Shown here: piece by piece, positions 9,820 through 20,639 of the stretch
Layout: every line of letters starts with the position of its first letter
Position numbering within the stretch: the stretch's first letter is position 1
Assembly (NCBI RefSeq): GCF_001552595.1
Contig: NZ_BCRM01000010.1
Coordinates: 62,001 to 126,000 of the forward strand
Direction of reading: 5' to 3'
Length of the DNA stretch: 64,000 nt
From: Rhodococcus erythropolis NBRC 15567
GTDB lineage: Bacteria > Actinomycetota > Actinomycetes > Mycobacteriales > Mycobacteriaceae
Translations under genes and position numbers: made by a program
The notes under the pieces: model-generated
Told to the model about the DNA's origin: nothing
Seen by the model: only the letters and a program-made list of their open reading frames with translations
Database searches by the model: none

Positions 9820-10170
9820 ATGACTGTGCAGAACGAGACCGCCACCCACGGCGTCAAAATGACCGAGGCCGCATCCGCCAAGGCGAAGGCACTCTTCGAT
9901 CAGGAGGGTCGCGACGACCTCGCGCTGCGTATCGCAGTGCAGCCCGGCGGCTGTGCCGGACTGAAGTACCAGCTGTTCTTCGACGACCGCACGCTCGACG
10001 GTGACCTCACTGTCGACTTCAACGGCGTCAACCTGGTTGTCGACCGGATGAGCGCGCCGTACGTCGAAGGTGCGTCCATCGACTTCCTCGACACCATCGA
10101 GCAGCAGGGCTTCTCGATCGACAACCCCAATGCAACAGGCTCCTGCGCCTGCGGTGACTCGTTCAACTGA
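9820..10170 (+). CDS. erpA: Iron-sulfur cluster insertion protein (ErpA/HesB/IscA family)
   Basis: A-type carrier that passes Fe-S clusters to apo-proteins. 116 residues with the three family cysteines: PGGCAGLKYQL near residue 45 and GSCACGDSFN at the C-terminus (CxC). The N-terminus VKMTEAASAKAKALFD is typical. GGGAGAG-like purine-rich sequence (GGGAGAGCCC) precedes the ATG. It is monocistronic: a strong terminator lies 23 bp downstream. Corresponds to Rv2204c by position and sequence type. Clients could include the Rieske protein encoded 8 kb away, but this is not shown by the sequence. Confidence 0.95.
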   Translation: MTVQNETATHGVKMTEAASAKAKALFDQEGRDDLALRIAVQPGGCAGLKYQLFFDDRTLDGDLTVDFNGVNLVVDRMSAPYVEGASIDFLDTIEQQGFSIDNPNATGSCACGDSFN

Positions 10171-10192
10171 GTCTGTCGATCACAACTCAATT

Positions 10193-10243
10193 CACAAACA
10201 ACTGACGCGGAACCGACATTCGGTTTCGCGTCAGTTGTTTGTG
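10193..10243 (+). terminator. Long hairpin terminator after erpA
   Basis: 24-bp inverted repeat with one G-T pair and a CAT loop, arms 10193-10216 and 10220-10243, ending in TTGTTTGTG. It lies between erpA and the sugar kinase gene. Confidence 0.85.
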
Positions 10244-10309
10244 GTGACTCGGCTGCAGACGGTTCCGATCTCACGGCTCGGGCGCCGATACCGGCGCTAC
10301 GGGCGGTAA

Positions 10310-11344
<1,035 letters not shown>

Positions 11345-11351
11345 GGCTCCG

Positions 11352-11399
11352 CCCCGTGAGTGGTTGAGGAGTCCGGAGACTCCCTGACCACTCACGGGG
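11352..11399. terminator. Bidirectional terminator / REP-like palindrome between cbhK and asnB
   Basis: Near-perfect palindrome: arm CCCCGTGAGTGGT then TGA then GGAGTC, loop CGGA, then GACTCC, CTG and ACCACTCACGGGG. It serves two convergent genes. The GTGAGTGGTTGAGGAGTC sequence looks like the intergenic palindromes dispersed in many high-GC actinobacteria, so it may be a copy of a repeat family; only one copy is seen here. Confidence 0.75.
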
Positions 11400-11407
11400 C
11401 CGAAGGC

Positions 11408-13333
11408 CTAGATGTTGACCGGGTACACCGGTTCCTGGATCTGCGGCACGATGCGCTTCTCCACGAAGATCCCGTGCCAGACCATGAACGTCAGCACGGT
11501 CCACAGGCGTCGGCTGTGGTCGGACACGCCCTCGCGGTGATCGTTGAGCATCTTCACGACGGCCTGCTTGTCGAAGATGTGGTCGGTACCCGACTCCTCG
11601 ATCTGCAGATGTGCCCAGTCGAAGAGTTCGGTGCCGCGCAGCCAATGGCGTAGGGGAACCGGGAATCCGAGCTTCGCACGGTGCAGAACATGGTGCGGCA
11701 CAATGCCTTCCAGGGCCTGACGCAGTGCGTACTTGGTTGTGTCCTTCGTGATCTTCTGATCGAGCGGCACGCGTGACGCTACGTCGAAGACCTCGGGATC
11801 GAGGAACGGCACACGCAGTTCCAGCGAGTTGGCCATCGTCATCTTGTCGGCCTTGACGAGGATGTCGCCGCGCAGCCAGGTGAACAGGTCGAGATGCTGC
11901 ATCCGGGCAACCGGATCCCAGTCCCGTGACTGCGCGTAGATCGGCGCGGTGACGTCCTGGTGAGTCCACTCGGGGCGGAAATCGCGAAGGACGGCGCGGA
12001 GTTGAGCGTCGTTGAAGCTACGAGCATTGCCGTAGTAGCGCTCCTCGAGGGTCAACGAACCGCGATTGAGCAGACTCTTGCCGCGAGTACCGTCCGGGAT
12101 GCGTTCGGACAACTTGCCCGCAGCCCGACGTAATCCCTTGGGGAGGTACTCGAAAGGCTTGAGCGACAACGGCTCACGGTAAATCGTGTAGCCGCCGAAC
12201 AGCTCGTCGGCACCCTCGCCGGACAGCACGACCTTGACGTGCTTGCGGGCTTCCTTGGCGATGAACCACAGCGGAATCAATGCCGGATCGGCTACCGGGT
12301 CGTCGAGGTACCAGACGATCTCGGGAATGGCAGCGGCGAACTCGGCGGGGGAGACCACCTTGACGACGTGCTTCGCGCCGATCGCCGCGGCAGATTCTGC
12401 AGCGACGTCGACCTCGGAATAGCCCTCACGTTCGAAACCGGTCGTGAAGGTGATCAGGTTGGGGTTGTGGCGCATCGCCAGCGCCGCGATCGCCGTGGAG
12501 TCGATACCACCGGACAGGAATGAACCGACGGTGACGTCGGCGCGCATGTGCTTGGCGACCGAATCCTCGAGTGCCTCGGCGATTTCCTGGTAGCGCGCCT
12601 TCTCGGTGCCAGGTGCAAAAGGCTTGGCCGGGAACTTCGGCGTGAAGTACCTCGTGAACGTGGGTTCCTCGCCCGGACGCACCCGGGCGAAGCTGCCCGA
12701 CTCCAGGCGTCGGATCTCCTTGTGCAGTGTTTCCGGCTCCGGTACGTACTGCAGAACGGTGTAGTGCTCGATGGCGCGCGGATCCAGCTCGGTACCGATG
12801 CCGATCAGATCGGTGAGTTCGAGCAGGCTCTTCTTCTCACTGCCGAACGCGGTGCCGCCGGCGCCGGTAGCAATGAACAGCGGCTTGATCCCGAACGGAT
12901 CGCGCGCGATGAACAGCTCGCGTGTGTCGGTGTCCCAGATCGCAAACGCGAACATTCCGCGCAGGCGCCGGACCGCATCCTCACCCCAGTAGTGGAATGC
13001 AGCGACGATGGCCTCGGAGTCGCCCTCGGTGAAGAACTTGGCGTCGTGGTCCTTGACCAGTTCGGCGCGGATCTCCAGGTAGTTGTAGATCTCGCCGTTG
13101 AAAGTGAGCGCATAACGCTCCGGGTTCTCCGGCGGGCCCCAACGCAGCGGCTGGTGGGAATGAGCGATGTCGATGATCGCCAGGCGGTTGAACCCGAAGA
13201 CGAGGTGGTCGTCGTTCCACGTCCCGTGTTCGTCCGGCCCGCGGTGACGAAGGCAATGCATCGCCTGGTCGACCCGCGAGACGGCGTCCTCGCTGGTTCC
13301 GCCAGATGTCAGTAGCCCGAGCAGTCCACACAC
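11408..13333 (-). CDS. asnB: Asparagine synthase (glutamine-hydrolysing)
   Basis: Makes asparagine, or amidates another carboxylate, using glutamine and ATP. 641 residues from GTG 13333. Residue 2 is the class II amidotransferase nucleophile (MCGLLGLL); RHRGPDEHG and FNGEIYNYLE follow in the glutaminase domain (1-210). The synthetase domain has the PPi loop FLSGGIDSTAIAAL near residue 270 and LSGEGADELFGGY. Length and position next to ctaC match mycobacterial AsnB (Rv2201), which is needed for amidation of meso-diaminopimelate in peptidoglycan in related bacteria. Amidation of wall precursor rather than free asparagine supply is therefore a serious alternative role. Confidence 0.94.
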   Translation of the reverse strand: MCGLLGLLTSGGTSEDAVSRVDQAMHCLRHRGPDEHGTWNDDHLVFGFNRLAIIDIAHSHQPLRWGPPENPERYALTFNGEIYNYLEIRAELVKDHDAKFFTEGDSEAIVAAFHYWGEDAVRRLRGMFAFAIWDTDTRELFIARDPFGIKPLFIATGAGGTAFGSEKKSLLELTDLIGIGTELDPRAIEHYTVLQYVPEPETLHKEIRRLESGSFARVRPGEEPTFTRYFTPKFPAKPFAPGTEKARYQEIAEALEDSVAKHMRADVTVGSFLSGGIDSTAIAALAMRHNPNLITFTTGFEREGYSEVDVAAESAAAIGAKHVVKVVSPAEFAAAIPEIVWYLDDPVADPALIPLWFIAKEARKHVKVVLSGEGADELFGGYTIYREPLSLKPFEYLPKGLRRAAGKLSERIPDGTRGKSLLNRGSLTLEERYYGNARSFNDAQLRAVLRDFRPEWTHQDVTAPIYAQSRDWDPVARMQHLDLFTWLRGDILVKADKMTMANSLELRVPFLDPEVFDVASRVPLDQKITKDTTKYALRQALEGIVPHHVLHRAKLGFPVPLRHWLRGTELFDWAHLQIEESGTDHIFDKQAVVKMLNDHREGVSDHSRRLWTVLTFMVWHGIFVEKRIVPQIQEPVYPVNI

Positions 13334-13652
13334 AGCGTCCGGTTCCTCGATTCAGAATTTTTGTAGAGAAGGCTCCCGGACACGAGTGTCGGGGAGAGGT
13401 CAACGAACTCTTGTCGAAAGTATGCCGCAGATCGACGTCCCTGCCGATCGCGGCGGAACGAATCGACGTGATGTGCGTCGCCGAAACGACCTGAGCCGTT
13501 CCTGAGCAGCACCTGAGAGAGCTGTGTGACGTCCGCCGCGACACGGGCGAGGACCCGAGGATGGATAGCGCCCGGCTTTGGTCTACGCTGCGTAGTAATT
13601 GGGCCTTCCCTCCGGGCATGCCCTAGTTGAATTTTGTGGCGATCAGGAAGGC
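13334..13652. promoter_or_regulatory. Divergent asnB-ctaC intergenic region
   Basis: 319 bp with no supported gene. On the asnB side, 13373-13396 is an 11-pair hairpin with one mismatch and a GA loop, inside the probable asnB leader. On the ctaC side, the palindrome CTACGCTGCGTAG at 13583-13595 contains a TANNNT hexamer (TACGCT, 13584-13589) that could be the ctaC -10, with a leader of roughly 57 nt. Confidence 0.45.
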
Positions 13653-14717
13653 GTGAACGTGGCGCAAGGTCGGATCCTTCGGCGAGCGGGGCTGGCAGTA
13701 TCTCTGGGCATTGCTGCCTTGCTGCTGTCGGGTTGCTCCATCGACAACGAAGTGCTTCGTTTCGGGTGGCCTTCGGGCATCACCCCGGAGGCGACGCGCA
13801 TGCGTGAGCTGTGGACGTGGTCGGTCGTAGCCGCCCTCGTCATGGGTGTGCTGGTGTGGGGACTGGTCTTCTGGGCCGTCATCTTCCACCGCAAGAAGAA
13901 GGACTCGCCGGAATTCCCGCGTCAGACGGCATACAACGTGCCTCTCGAACTCGGTTACACGGCAGTTCCCTTCGTCATCATCGCGGTTCTCTTCTACTTC
14001 ACCGTCATCGTCCAGAACCATGTTCTGGACAAGACGGACAACCCTGACGTCGTCGTAGACGTCACGGCATTCCAGTGGAACTGGAAGTTCGGCTACCGCT
14101 CCATCGAGTTCGGTGACGGCAGTGCCAAGTACAACGGCATCGACGTCGAAGCCGAAGAGGCTGCCAAGGCCGAGGGCTCCACTGTCAACGATCACGGCGA
14201 AGAAGTTCCCGGCCCGATCCACGGCAACAGCACCGAGGACCTGAGCTACCTGCACTACGACAAGATCGAGACTGTCGGCTCCAGCCAGGAGATCCCGATC
14301 CTCGTTCTGCCCACCGGCAAGCGGATCCAGTTCGAACTCGCTTCCTCGGACGTCATCCACGCTTTCTGGGTGCCTGAGTTCCTGTTCAAGCGCGACGTTC
14401 TCCCGAACCCCAAGGAGAACCACTCGGACAACATCTTCCAGATCAGTGAGATCGAGAAGGAAGGCGCGTTCGTCGGGCGTTGTGCAGAAATGTGTGGCAC
14501 GTTCCACGCGATGATGAACTTCGAGGTTCGTGCGGTTTCGCCCGAGGACTTCGCCAAGTACATCGAACTGCGCAAGGGTGACGCGGAGGGCAAGGGTGGT
14601 CTGACAACCGCCGAGGCCCTGCAGGCAATCGGTCAGTCGCCGGTGGCTACGTCGACCACGCCGTTCAACACCGACCGCGAGTACCGTCAGGCAACCGTCG
14701 CCACTGCAGGCAACTGA
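13653..14717 (+). CDS. ctaC: Cytochrome c oxidase subunit II (aa3 type)
   Basis: CuA-bearing subunit of the terminal oxidase, taking electrons from the QcrC di-heme cytochrome in actinobacterial supercomplexes. 354 residues from GTG 13653 (AGGA 4 nt upstream; GTG 13659 is possible). A lipoprotein signal peptide ends at LLLSGC. Two membrane helices follow (about 50-75 and 95-120). The CuA site is seen as [14 protein letters not shown] near residue 274 (two Cys, His and Met) with the earlier His in [13 protein letters not shown]. An insertion of about 30 acidic residues ([18 protein letters not shown]) lies in the periplasmic domain, as in related actinobacteria. Subunit I is not in the window. 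Confidence 0.96.
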   Translation: MNVAQGRILRRAGLAVSLGIAALLLSGCSIDNEVLRFGWPSGITPEATRMRELWTWSVVAALVMGVLVWGLVFWAVIFHRKKKDSPEFPRQTAYNVPLELGYTAVPFVIIAVLFYFTVIVQNHVLDKTDNPDVVVDVTAFQWNWKFGYRSIEFGDGSAKYNGIDVEAEEAAKAEGSTVNDHGEEVPGPIHGNSTEDLSYLHYDKIETVGSSQEIPILVLPTGKRIQFELASSDVIHAFWVPEFLFKRDVLPNPKENHSDNIFQISEIEKEGAFVGRCAEMCGTFHAMMNFEVRAVSPEDFAKYIELRKGDAEGKGGLTTAEALQAIGQSPVATSTTPFNTDREYRQATVATAGN

Positions 14718-14756
14718 GCCGGCCAGCCTCTTCACTGAACAAGGACAAGTGCTGAT

Positions 14757-15173
14757 ATGAAGATCGAAGCCAAGCTCTTCGAGATCCTGACGATGTTCTT
14801 CATTCTCGTCGCGATCATCTACGGAGTGTTCACCGCTCTGTCACGCACAGGTATCGAGTGGGCCGGACTGACGGCCATCGTCCTGTCTGCAGGTCTGACG
14901 CTCATCGTGGGTACCTACTTCCGCTTCGTTGCCCGTCGTCTGGACACCCGTCCCGAGGACTACGACGACGCAGAAATCTCGGATGGTGCAGGAGAACTGG
15001 GCTTCTTCAGCCCGGGTAGCTTCTGGCCGATCCTGCTTGCCGCCGCAGCTGCACTCGCGGCAGTGTCGCTGGCGTACTTCCAGCCGTGGCTCATCGCAGT
15101 CGCAGTTGTCTGTGTGCTCGCCGCAGCCGCAGGCCTGGTGTTCGAGTACTACACCGGACCTGAGAAGCACTAG
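14757..15173 (+). CDS. ctaF: Cytochrome c oxidase subunit IV (actinobacterial CtaF)
   Basis: 138 residues with four hydrophobic helices: about 9-27, 37-58, 90-108 and 112-130, separated by an acidic loop ([13 protein letters not shown]). This is the small actinobacterial subunit IV that stabilises the aa3 oxidase. It starts 39 bp after ctaC, in the same transcription unit, and a strong terminator follows. Corresponds to Rv2199c. In mycobacteria mmpS3 and Rv2197c follow; here they do not. Confidence 0.94.
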   Translation: MKIEAKLFEILTMFFILVAIIYGVFTALSRTGIEWAGLTAIVLSAGLTLIVGTYFRFVARRLDTRPEDYDDAEISDGAGELGFFSPGSFWPILLAAAAALAAVSLAYFQPWLIAVAVVCVLAAAAGLVFEYYTGPEKH

Positions 15174-15188
15174 TTTCACACGCACTCG

Positions 15189-15228
15189 AACAGAGGCGCC
15201 GCACCCACCCGGGTACGGCGCCTCTGTT
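15189..15228 (+). terminator. Terminator of ctaC-ctaF
   Basis: 13-bp perfect stem (AACAGAGGCGCCG and its complement) with a 14-nt loop, followed by GTCGT. It lies 15 bp after the ctaF stop. Confidence 0.85.
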
Positions 15229-15280
15229 GTCGTATCTGCGAGTTGCGGTACGAGGGTGCCGATTACCCAACCGCTCTTTG

Positions 15281-15670
15281 TCAATCGTGGAGCGAGTATT
15301 CGAGGTCGTAGCGGTGCAGACCGTCGACGATCTCTAGCTCGAGAGTGCCCGAGATGCCCTTCAGCTCGCCGGTTCCGGACCCCGGCACGATCTCGTACAG
15401 CAGCTTCTGCGTTCCGTTGATCATCTGACCGAACTGCTGCAGGGCGAACGATCCCACAGCTTCGTCGACCTGCCCGGTGACAAACTCCAAAGCGACGTAG
15501 CCCGCTTCACCGGTTGTCGGATCGCCCGCGGACAGCATGAGTCCGGTCGATGTTCCTTCGACGCCGCCGATGAACGTCTTGTCGAACTCGAAGCGCCCGA
15601 CGCGTCCGGAGAGCTCAGGATCGGCGGGGCGGAGATCGATCTCGAAGGTGCCGCGTGCATGGGATGTCAT
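15281..15670 (-). CDS. DUF3224 domain protein
   Basis: 129 residues, no signal peptide. The sequence alternates beta-prone segments (GTFEIDLRPAD, RFEFDKTFIGGVEGTSTGLML, AGYVALEFVTGQVDEAVGSF, KGISGTLELEIVDGLHRYDLEY), matching the DUF3224 barrel family, related in fold to allene oxide cyclase-like barrels. Function unknown. It stands alone on the minus strand between ctaF and the ABM gene. A GATACT hexamer 6 nt upstream of the ATG may be a leaderless promoter, although its first base departs from consensus. Confidence 0.8.
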   Translation of the reverse strand: MTSHARGTFEIDLRPADPELSGRVGRFEFDKTFIGGVEGTSTGLMLSAGDPTTGEAGYVALEFVTGQVDEAVGSFALQQFGQMINGTQKLLYEIVPGSGTGELKGISGTLELEIVDGLHRYDLEYSLHD

Positions 15671-15736
15671 GGTCCGAGTATCTCACCAGGCGGCAACGCC
15701 TCGAGGGGACTACCGAGAACGTGCAACACTCCGTAG

Positions 15737-16033
15737 ATGATCCTCGAACATGCCGTCCTGCAGGTCGATCCGTCGCAGTCAGCGCGATTCGAGGCCGCGT
15801 TCGATGTGGCCCGAACCATCATCTCCGAGGTCCCCGGATTCATCAGGCTGCGACTCTCGCACTGCCTGGAATCGCCGGAGCGGTATCTCTTGCTCGTCGA
15901 GTGGGAAGACGTGGAGTCACACACCATCGGGTTCCGTCAGTCCACGGGATACGAGAAGTGGCGAGAACTTCTCCACCACTTCTACGAGCCGTTCCCGACG
16001 GTGGAGCACTATTCAACTGTGCTCGAGGTCTAG
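15737..16033 (+). CDS. Antibiotic biosynthesis monooxygenase (ABM) family protein
   Basis: 98 residues with the ferredoxin-like dimeric alpha/beta barrel pattern: EHAVLQVDPSQSARFEAAFDVA, a second strand with PGFIRLRLSHCLESPERYLLLVEWED, then SHTIGFRQSTGYEKWRELLHHFYEPFPTVEHY. The family includes heme-degrading (IsdG/MhuD-like) and quinol monooxygenases, but also many proteins with no known reaction. Placement between cytochrome oxidase and cytochrome bc1 genes makes a heme link tempting; the sequence does not show it. Confidence 0.82.
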   Translation: MILEHAVLQVDPSQSARFEAAFDVARTIISEVPGFIRLRLSHCLESPERYLLLVEWEDVESHTIGFRQSTGYEKWRELLHHFYEPFPTVEHYSTVLEV

Positions 16034-16128
16034 CAAGGCGTCGTGCCCGCTGTTGTCGGCGCTCAGACGTCGAACTGGGGGAGTGGTGACCCAATGGAGG
16101 TTGTCATGCTGAATCGCTCAGAGAACGA

Positions 16129-16165
16129 GTGAGGCCCCGAACCGGAATCCGGTTCGGGGCCTCAC
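16129..16165. terminator. Bidirectional terminator between the ABM gene and qcrB
   Basis: Perfect 18-bp inverted repeat (GTGAGGCCCCGAACCGGA and its complement) around a single A, which would open to a small loop. It lies between convergent genes. Confidence 0.85.
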
Positions 16166-16181
16166 TGGTCAACTGTCGTTC

Positions 16182-17849
16182 TTAGTGGAGTTCTCCACTG
16201 GAACCATCGGACTTGCCGTTGGTTCGGTTCTGGTAGTCCAGAAGGATCTGAAGCTGCTCGTGCTCAGCTTCGTGATGAGCGGCTTCGAGAGCCTCGCTCT
16301 CCTCGACTGGGTCAGCGGTGATGAGGCTACCGCTACCGGGCTTGCCGGCGAGGCCGAGCTTGTTCATCTTCTTCGGGACAGCGGCACCCTGGTACTCGAG
16401 CGGGATCGGGTGTCCGTGCTCGTCGACGGGGCCGAGCGGCTGGTGGATCTCGATGTACTGGCCGTTCGGCATCCGCTTGATGATGCCGGTCTCGATGCCG
16501 TGTTCGAGGACTGCACGGTCACTGCGCTGCAGGCCGATGCAGAACCGGTACGTCACGAAGTACGCGATGGGCGGAAGGATGACCATGCCGATACGGCCGA
16601 TCCACGTCATTGCGTTCAGCGAGATGTGAAGGTGGTACGCGATGATGTCGTTGATGCAGGAGATCGTGAGCACCAGGTAGAACGCGATGGACATCGCACC
16701 GATAGCGGTACGGACCGGCACGTCGCGCGGGCGCTGCAGGATGTTGTGGTGAGCGTCGTCTCCGGTGAGACGCTTCTCGATCCACGGGTACGCGATCAAC
16801 AGTGCGAAGACGAGGCCCATGATCAGGGCGACGGCGAACACAGCGGGGATCGTGTAGCGGCCGAACAGGTAGATCTCCCACGCCGGCCACAGTCGAGCAA
16901 GGCCGTCCGTCCACATCATGTAGATATCGGGCTGGGAACCTGCCGAGACCTGTGACGGGTTGTAAGGACCGATGTTCCACACGGGGTTGATCTGGAACAG
17001 ACCACCGAGCAGTGCGAGCACGCCGAAGGTCATGGCGAAGAACGCGCCACCCTTCATCGCGAAGACCGGGAGGATGCGGACGCCGACTACGTTCTGTTCC
17101 GTACGGCCGGGGCCGGGGAACTGCGTGTGCTTCTGGTACCAGACCAACGCGAGGTGGCCGGCGATCAGAGCCAGGATGATGCCCGGGAACAGCAGCACGT
17201 GAGCGACGTAGAGACGCGGGATAATGAGGTCGCCGGGGAAGTCGCCGTCGAAGATCAGCCAGTGCATCCAGGTACCGACGATCGGGATACTCATCGTGAT
17301 ACCACCGAAGGCGGCGCGGAGGCCGGTGCCCGAGAGCAGGTCGTCGGGGATGGTGTAACCGAAGAAGCCTTCGAACATCGCCAGGATGAGCAGCAGGCAG
17401 CCGATGACCCAGTTCGCTTCACGCGGACGACGGAATGCGCCGGTGAAGAAGATGCGAGCGAGGTGAACGATGATCGACGCCGCGAACATCAGTGCAGCCC
17501 AGTGGTGAATCTGGCGAACGAAGAGACCGCCGCGCACCTCGAAGGAGATGTTCAGGGTCGTCTCGTAGGCGCGAGACATCGTGACACCGCGAAGCGGCTG
17601 GTACGCGCCCTGGTAGACGACGTGTGCCATCGACGGATCGAAGAACAGTGTCAGGAATACCCCGGAGATCAGCAGGATCACGAAGCTGTAGAGCGCGATC
17701 TCGCCGAGCATGAAGGACCAGTGCGTCGGGAAGACCTTGTTGATCTGCCGGCGCATGCCTGCGGCGAGGTGGTAGCGGGAGTCCATAGCCTCCGCTTGTC
17801 CAGCCGCTGCCGCGCTGATCTTGGACGGTTTGGTTGTTGTTGTGGTCAC
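16182..17849 (-). CDS. qcrB: Cytochrome bc1 complex cytochrome b subunit
   Basis: Quinol-oxidising subunit of the bcc complex, membrane bound, with two b hemes. 555 residues from GTG 17849, which overlaps the qcrA stop as GTGA and has GGGAG 8 nt upstream. About nine hydrophobic helices; [25 protein letters not shown] and [28 protein letters not shown] carry the heme-ligand His residues. A hydrophilic C-terminal extension of about 130 residues, typical of actinobacterial QcrB, ends [16 protein letters not shown]. This is the protein class targeted by telacebec (Q203). Last gene of ctaE-qcrCAB. Confidence 0.97.
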   Translation of the reverse strand: MTTTTTKPSKISAAAAGQAEAMDSRYHLAAGMRRQINKVFPTHWSFMLGEIALYSFVILLISGVFLTLFFDPSMAHVVYQGAYQPLRGVTMSRAYETTLNISFEVRGGLFVRQIHHWAALMFAASIIVHLARIFFTGAFRRPREANWVIGCLLLILAMFEGFFGYTIPDDLLSGTGLRAAFGGITMSIPIVGTWMHWLIFDGDFPGDLIIPRLYVAHVLLFPGIILALIAGHLALVWYQKHTQFPGPGRTEQNVVGVRILPVFAMKGGAFFAMTFGVLALLGGLFQINPVWNIGPYNPSQVSAGSQPDIYMMWTDGLARLWPAWEIYLFGRYTIPAVFAVALIMGLVFALLIAYPWIEKRLTGDDAHHNILQRPRDVPVRTAIGAMSIAFYLVLTISCINDIIAYHLHISLNAMTWIGRIGMVILPPIAYFVTYRFCIGLQRSDRAVLEHGIETGIIKRMPNGQYIEIHQPLGPVDEHGHPIPLEYQGAAVPKKMNKLGLAGKPGSGSLITADPVEESEALEAAHHEAEHEQLQILLDYQNRTNGKSDGSSGELH

Positions 17850-18988
17850 GGTCGACGCTCCCAAAATGCCGGGCCGAGTGCTTCGATGAAGTCACCGTCG
17901 GCGACCAGGAAGCCCTCTTCGTTCACTGTAATAGGCAACTGCGGAAGTGCGCGAGCAGCGGGACCGAAGATCGGCTTGCCGTAGGTCAGTGCGTCGAACT
18001 GCGACTGGTGGCAGGGGCACAGAATACGGTTGCTCTGCTGTTCGTAGAGCGAGGTGGGGCAACCCAGGTGGGTGCAGATCTTCGAGTACGCGAAGTAATC
18101 GCCGTAGTTGAAGCTCTCCTGGCCCTTGCGCTTGGTGACACGCGCGGTGTCTTCCGTGCGGAGGCGGATGAGCATCACCGAGTTACGAATGCCGCGCAGT
18201 GCTGCGAGCAGAGCGTGCTCGTCGCCACGGTCGGACTCGCGGAACGGGAAGACCGTTTCCATCGAACCGGCATCGAGATCTTCCGGGCGAACGAGGACGA
18301 TGTCCTCGGGACGGCCGGTGTCACGACGCAGGTAGATGGTCTCGCCCGGGTAGTTCGGGGTCCAGCCGGACACCCACAGGGGTGAGTCGTCGCCCTTGGC
18401 CCACGGGTTCTTGATGAGTCCGCCGAGAGGCATGACCATCATGACGCCGAGTGCGCCACCGCCGAACATCAAGCTGCGCTTGATGGCCTTGCGGCGGGGG
18501 AGGGTGGACGTATCGAGGGTGTCGCCGAGCTCGGCGACGATCGTGCGACGATCGACCTCGGTGGATCCACCGTCGTGGCGGTCCTGGATCGAGACCTCTT
18601 CGGGGATGAACTTCTTGGTGAACTGAACGGCACCGATGCCGACGCCGAGGATCGCCAGACCCATGGTCAAGCCGATCAGCGGGGTGTACAGGCTGTACTT
18701 GCCGTAGTTCTCGTCACCGGCACCTGCATACTCCCAGGGCCAGAACAGGTAGATCGCGATGAATGCGATCGCCGAAACGCCGGCGAGGCCGAACCAGAAG
18801 GCGACGTTGCGCTCGGCGCGCTTTTCCGCCCTGGTGCCCTTTACCGACCAACGATCACGGCGGTAGACGACATCGACGCCATCGAGATTGGTACCCAGCT
18901 TGACCAGGTCGTCGCGTGACATCGCGTCGAGCTCTTCATCTGTGTACTTCTTAGGCGTATCGCCGCCATGCTGGCCAGCGTCGCTCAT
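17846..18988 (-). CDS. qcrA: Cytochrome bc1 complex Rieske iron-sulfur subunit
   Basis: Takes electrons from quinol at the Qo site through a 2Fe-2S cluster. 380 residues from ATG 18988, which overlaps the qcrC stop (ATGA). Three membrane helices near 65-85, 100-125 and 175-195 follow a hydrophilic N-terminus, the actinobacterial arrangement. The cluster motifs are [11 protein letters not shown] (C and H) and CPCHQSQFD (C and H) near residue 310-335. Between them is the expected loop. Part of the coupled qcrC-qcrA-qcrB block. Confidence 0.97.
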   Translation of the reverse strand: MSDAGQHGGDTPKKYTDEELDAMSRDDLVKLGTNLDGVDVVYRRDRWSVKGTRAEKRAERNVAFWFGLAGVSAIAFIAIYLFWPWEYAGAGDENYGKYSLYTPLIGLTMGLAILGVGIGAVQFTKKFIPEEVSIQDRHDGGSTEVDRRTIVAELGDTLDTSTLPRRKAIKRSLMFGGGALGVMMVMPLGGLIKNPWAKGDDSPLWVSGWTPNYPGETIYLRRDTGRPEDIVLVRPEDLDAGSMETVFPFRESDRGDEHALLAALRGIRNSVMLIRLRTEDTARVTKRKGQESFNYGDYFAYSKICTHLGCPTSLYEQQSNRILCPCHQSQFDALTYGKPIFGPAARALPQLPITVNEEGFLVADGDFIEALGPAFWERRP

Positions 18989-19836
18989 GACCTTGCTCCG
19001 ATCCACAATGCTGCACCGACGACAGCGATGATTCCGACGGCCCACATGGCGAGACCCTCAGAGGCCGGACCGAGGCCACCGAGCCCGTACCCACCGGGGT
19101 CCTTCGACTCGCCCGACGACTTGACGTAGGCGATGATGTCCTTCTTCTCCTCGATCGTCAGCTGACGATCCGAGAACTTCGGCATGTTCTGGGGGCCGGT
19201 AACCATGGCAGCGTAGATCTGCTGCTCGCTGGCCGGATCCAGGACCGGGGCGTACTTGCCCGAGGACAGTGCGCCACCGCGGCCGGTGAAGTTGTGGCAC
19301 GACGCGCAGTTGAGCCGGAAGAGCTCACTGCCGCGTCCGATGTCGCCACCGCGCAGCGAGGACTGGGCGATTTCGCCGTTCTCGTCGCGGATGAGCGTCG
19401 GGCCGCCGCCGTTGGCCTGGATGAAAGCGCCGAGGGCGTCGGTCTGCGCAGCATCGAACTTGGGGTCCTTGCGTGCAGCCTGGGCCTCGTTGCGAGCTGC
19501 GGGCATACGACCAGAGGAGACCTGGAAGTACACGGCTGCTTCGCCGACGCCGATGAGGCTGGGACCGCGGTCCTGCACGCCCTGCAAGTTCGCGCCGTGG
19601 CACGTGATGCATGACGTGTCGTAGAGCTGCTTGCCTTCACGAATCAGGGCTGCTGAATCGTCGCTGGCGGTCGCAACCTGCGGAGCTGGTGTCAACGCCG
19701 AAGCGAGGAAACCTGCGCTGATCAATCCCATCATCAATACGAGCGCGCCGGTAACGCGCCGGCGGATTTTCCGCTGGCGACGCGACTTCGCGGCATTCGC
19801 TGAGTTATCGGATGCGGGAGGGGGGGATGAACTCAT
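18985..19836 (-). CDS. qcrC: Cytochrome bc1 complex di-heme cytochrome c subunit
   Basis: Passes electrons from the Rieske centre directly to CtaC, since these bacteria lack soluble cytochrome c. 283 residues. An N-terminal membrane anchor (about 27-50) and a C-terminal one (about 258-280) flank two cytochrome c domains with heme sites CITCH (76-80) and CASCH (177-181). Distal Met ligands are likely in GRMPAARNE and [15 protein letters not shown]. It follows ctaE after 64 bp and overlaps qcrA by 4 bp. Confidence 0.97.
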   Translation of the reverse strand: MSSSPPPASDNSANAAKSRRQRKIRRRVTGALVLMMGLISAGFLASALTPAPQVATASDDSAALIREGKQLYDTSCITCHGANLQGVQDRGPSLIGVGEAAVYFQVSSGRMPAARNEAQAARKDPKFDAAQTDALGAFIQANGGGPTLIRDENGEIAQSSLRGGDIGRGSELFRLNCASCHNFTGRGGALSSGKYAPVLDPASEQQIYAAMVTGPQNMPKFSDRQLTIEEKKDIIAYVKSSGESKDPGGYGLGGLGPASEGLAMWAVGIIAVVGAALWIGARS

Positions 19837-19900
19837 CTGTATCCCTTTGGTATGTCGGGACGGAACTGGACGTCAGGGGCTGCCTGGGGCGTACAGCTGA

Positions 19901-20512
19901 TTAACGGATGAAATAAATCGTGGCAAACAGCGCGATCCACACGATGTCGACAAAGTGCCAGTAGTACGAAACAACGATCGCGGCGGTGGCCTGGGCGGGC
20001 GTGAACTTGCTGACCCGGGTACGTGCGATCAAGAAGACGAAGGCGATGAGACCGCCGATGACGTGCAGACCGTGGAAGCCGGTGGTCATGTAGAACACCG
20101 AGCCGTACACGCTGCTCGAAATCGTGGTGCCCTCGTGCACAAGGTGGTAGTACTCGTAACCCTGGCCGGAGACGAAGAACGCCCCCATGATCAAGGTGAT
20201 GGTGTACCAGCGACGAAGTCCGAAGACGTCGCCACGCTCAGCCGCGAAGACACCCATCTGGCAGGTGAACGAAGATGCGATAAGCACCAAGGTCACCGGC
20301 ACGGCCAGATACAGGTTCAATTCGGTTGGCTCCGGCGGCCAATTTCCGTTCGCCTGAGCTCGTGCCACGAAGTACATGGCAAAGAGCCCTGCGAAGAACA
20401 TGAGCTCACTTGACAACCACACGATGGTGCCAACGCTGACCATATTCGGCCGGTTCAGCGAGTGCACGCGTTGGGTGATTGCCGATCCTGAAGTCCCTAC
20501 TGCGCTCGTCAC
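19901..20512 (-). CDS. ctaE: Cytochrome c oxidase subunit III
   Basis: 203 residues from GTG 20512 ([20 protein letters not shown]), the conserved actinobacterial N-terminus; a much longer open frame upstream is not supported by any homologous feature. Five hydrophobic helices; [19 protein letters not shown] and [18 protein letters not shown] contain the family Glu and His residues. It encodes a core aa3 subunit but is transcribed with qcrCAB, so both halves of the supercomplex share this promoter. No strong ribosome-binding site is seen before the GTG. Confidence 0.95.
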   Translation of the reverse strand: MTSAVGTSGSAITQRVHSLNRPNMVSVGTIVWLSSELMFFAGLFAMYFVARAQANGNWPPEPTELNLYLAVPVTLVLIASSFTCQMGVFAAERGDVFGLRRWYTITLIMGAFFVSGQGYEYYHLVHEGTTISSSVYGSVFYMTTGFHGLHVIGGLIAFVFLIARTRVSKFTPAQATAAIVVSYYWHFVDIVWIALFATIYFIR

Positions 20513-20627
20513 AGACAGAAGTATGACGCTTCGTCGTAAGAGACGACCACTCGGGTCCACCATCGGCGCGTCGCTCGGCTCGAGTTCGCGGGATCGGGCG
20601 GCGAACGCGCTGGTGGCGTGGTCGGAA

Positions 20628-20633
20628 TATGCT
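20628..20633 (+). promoter_or_regulatory. -10 hexamer of the RraB-like gene, predicted leaderless
   Basis: TATGCT ends 6 nt before ATG 20640 with no ribosome-binding site between. It faces away from the ctaE promoter region. Confidence 0.55.
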
Positions 20634-20639
20634 GGCGCG

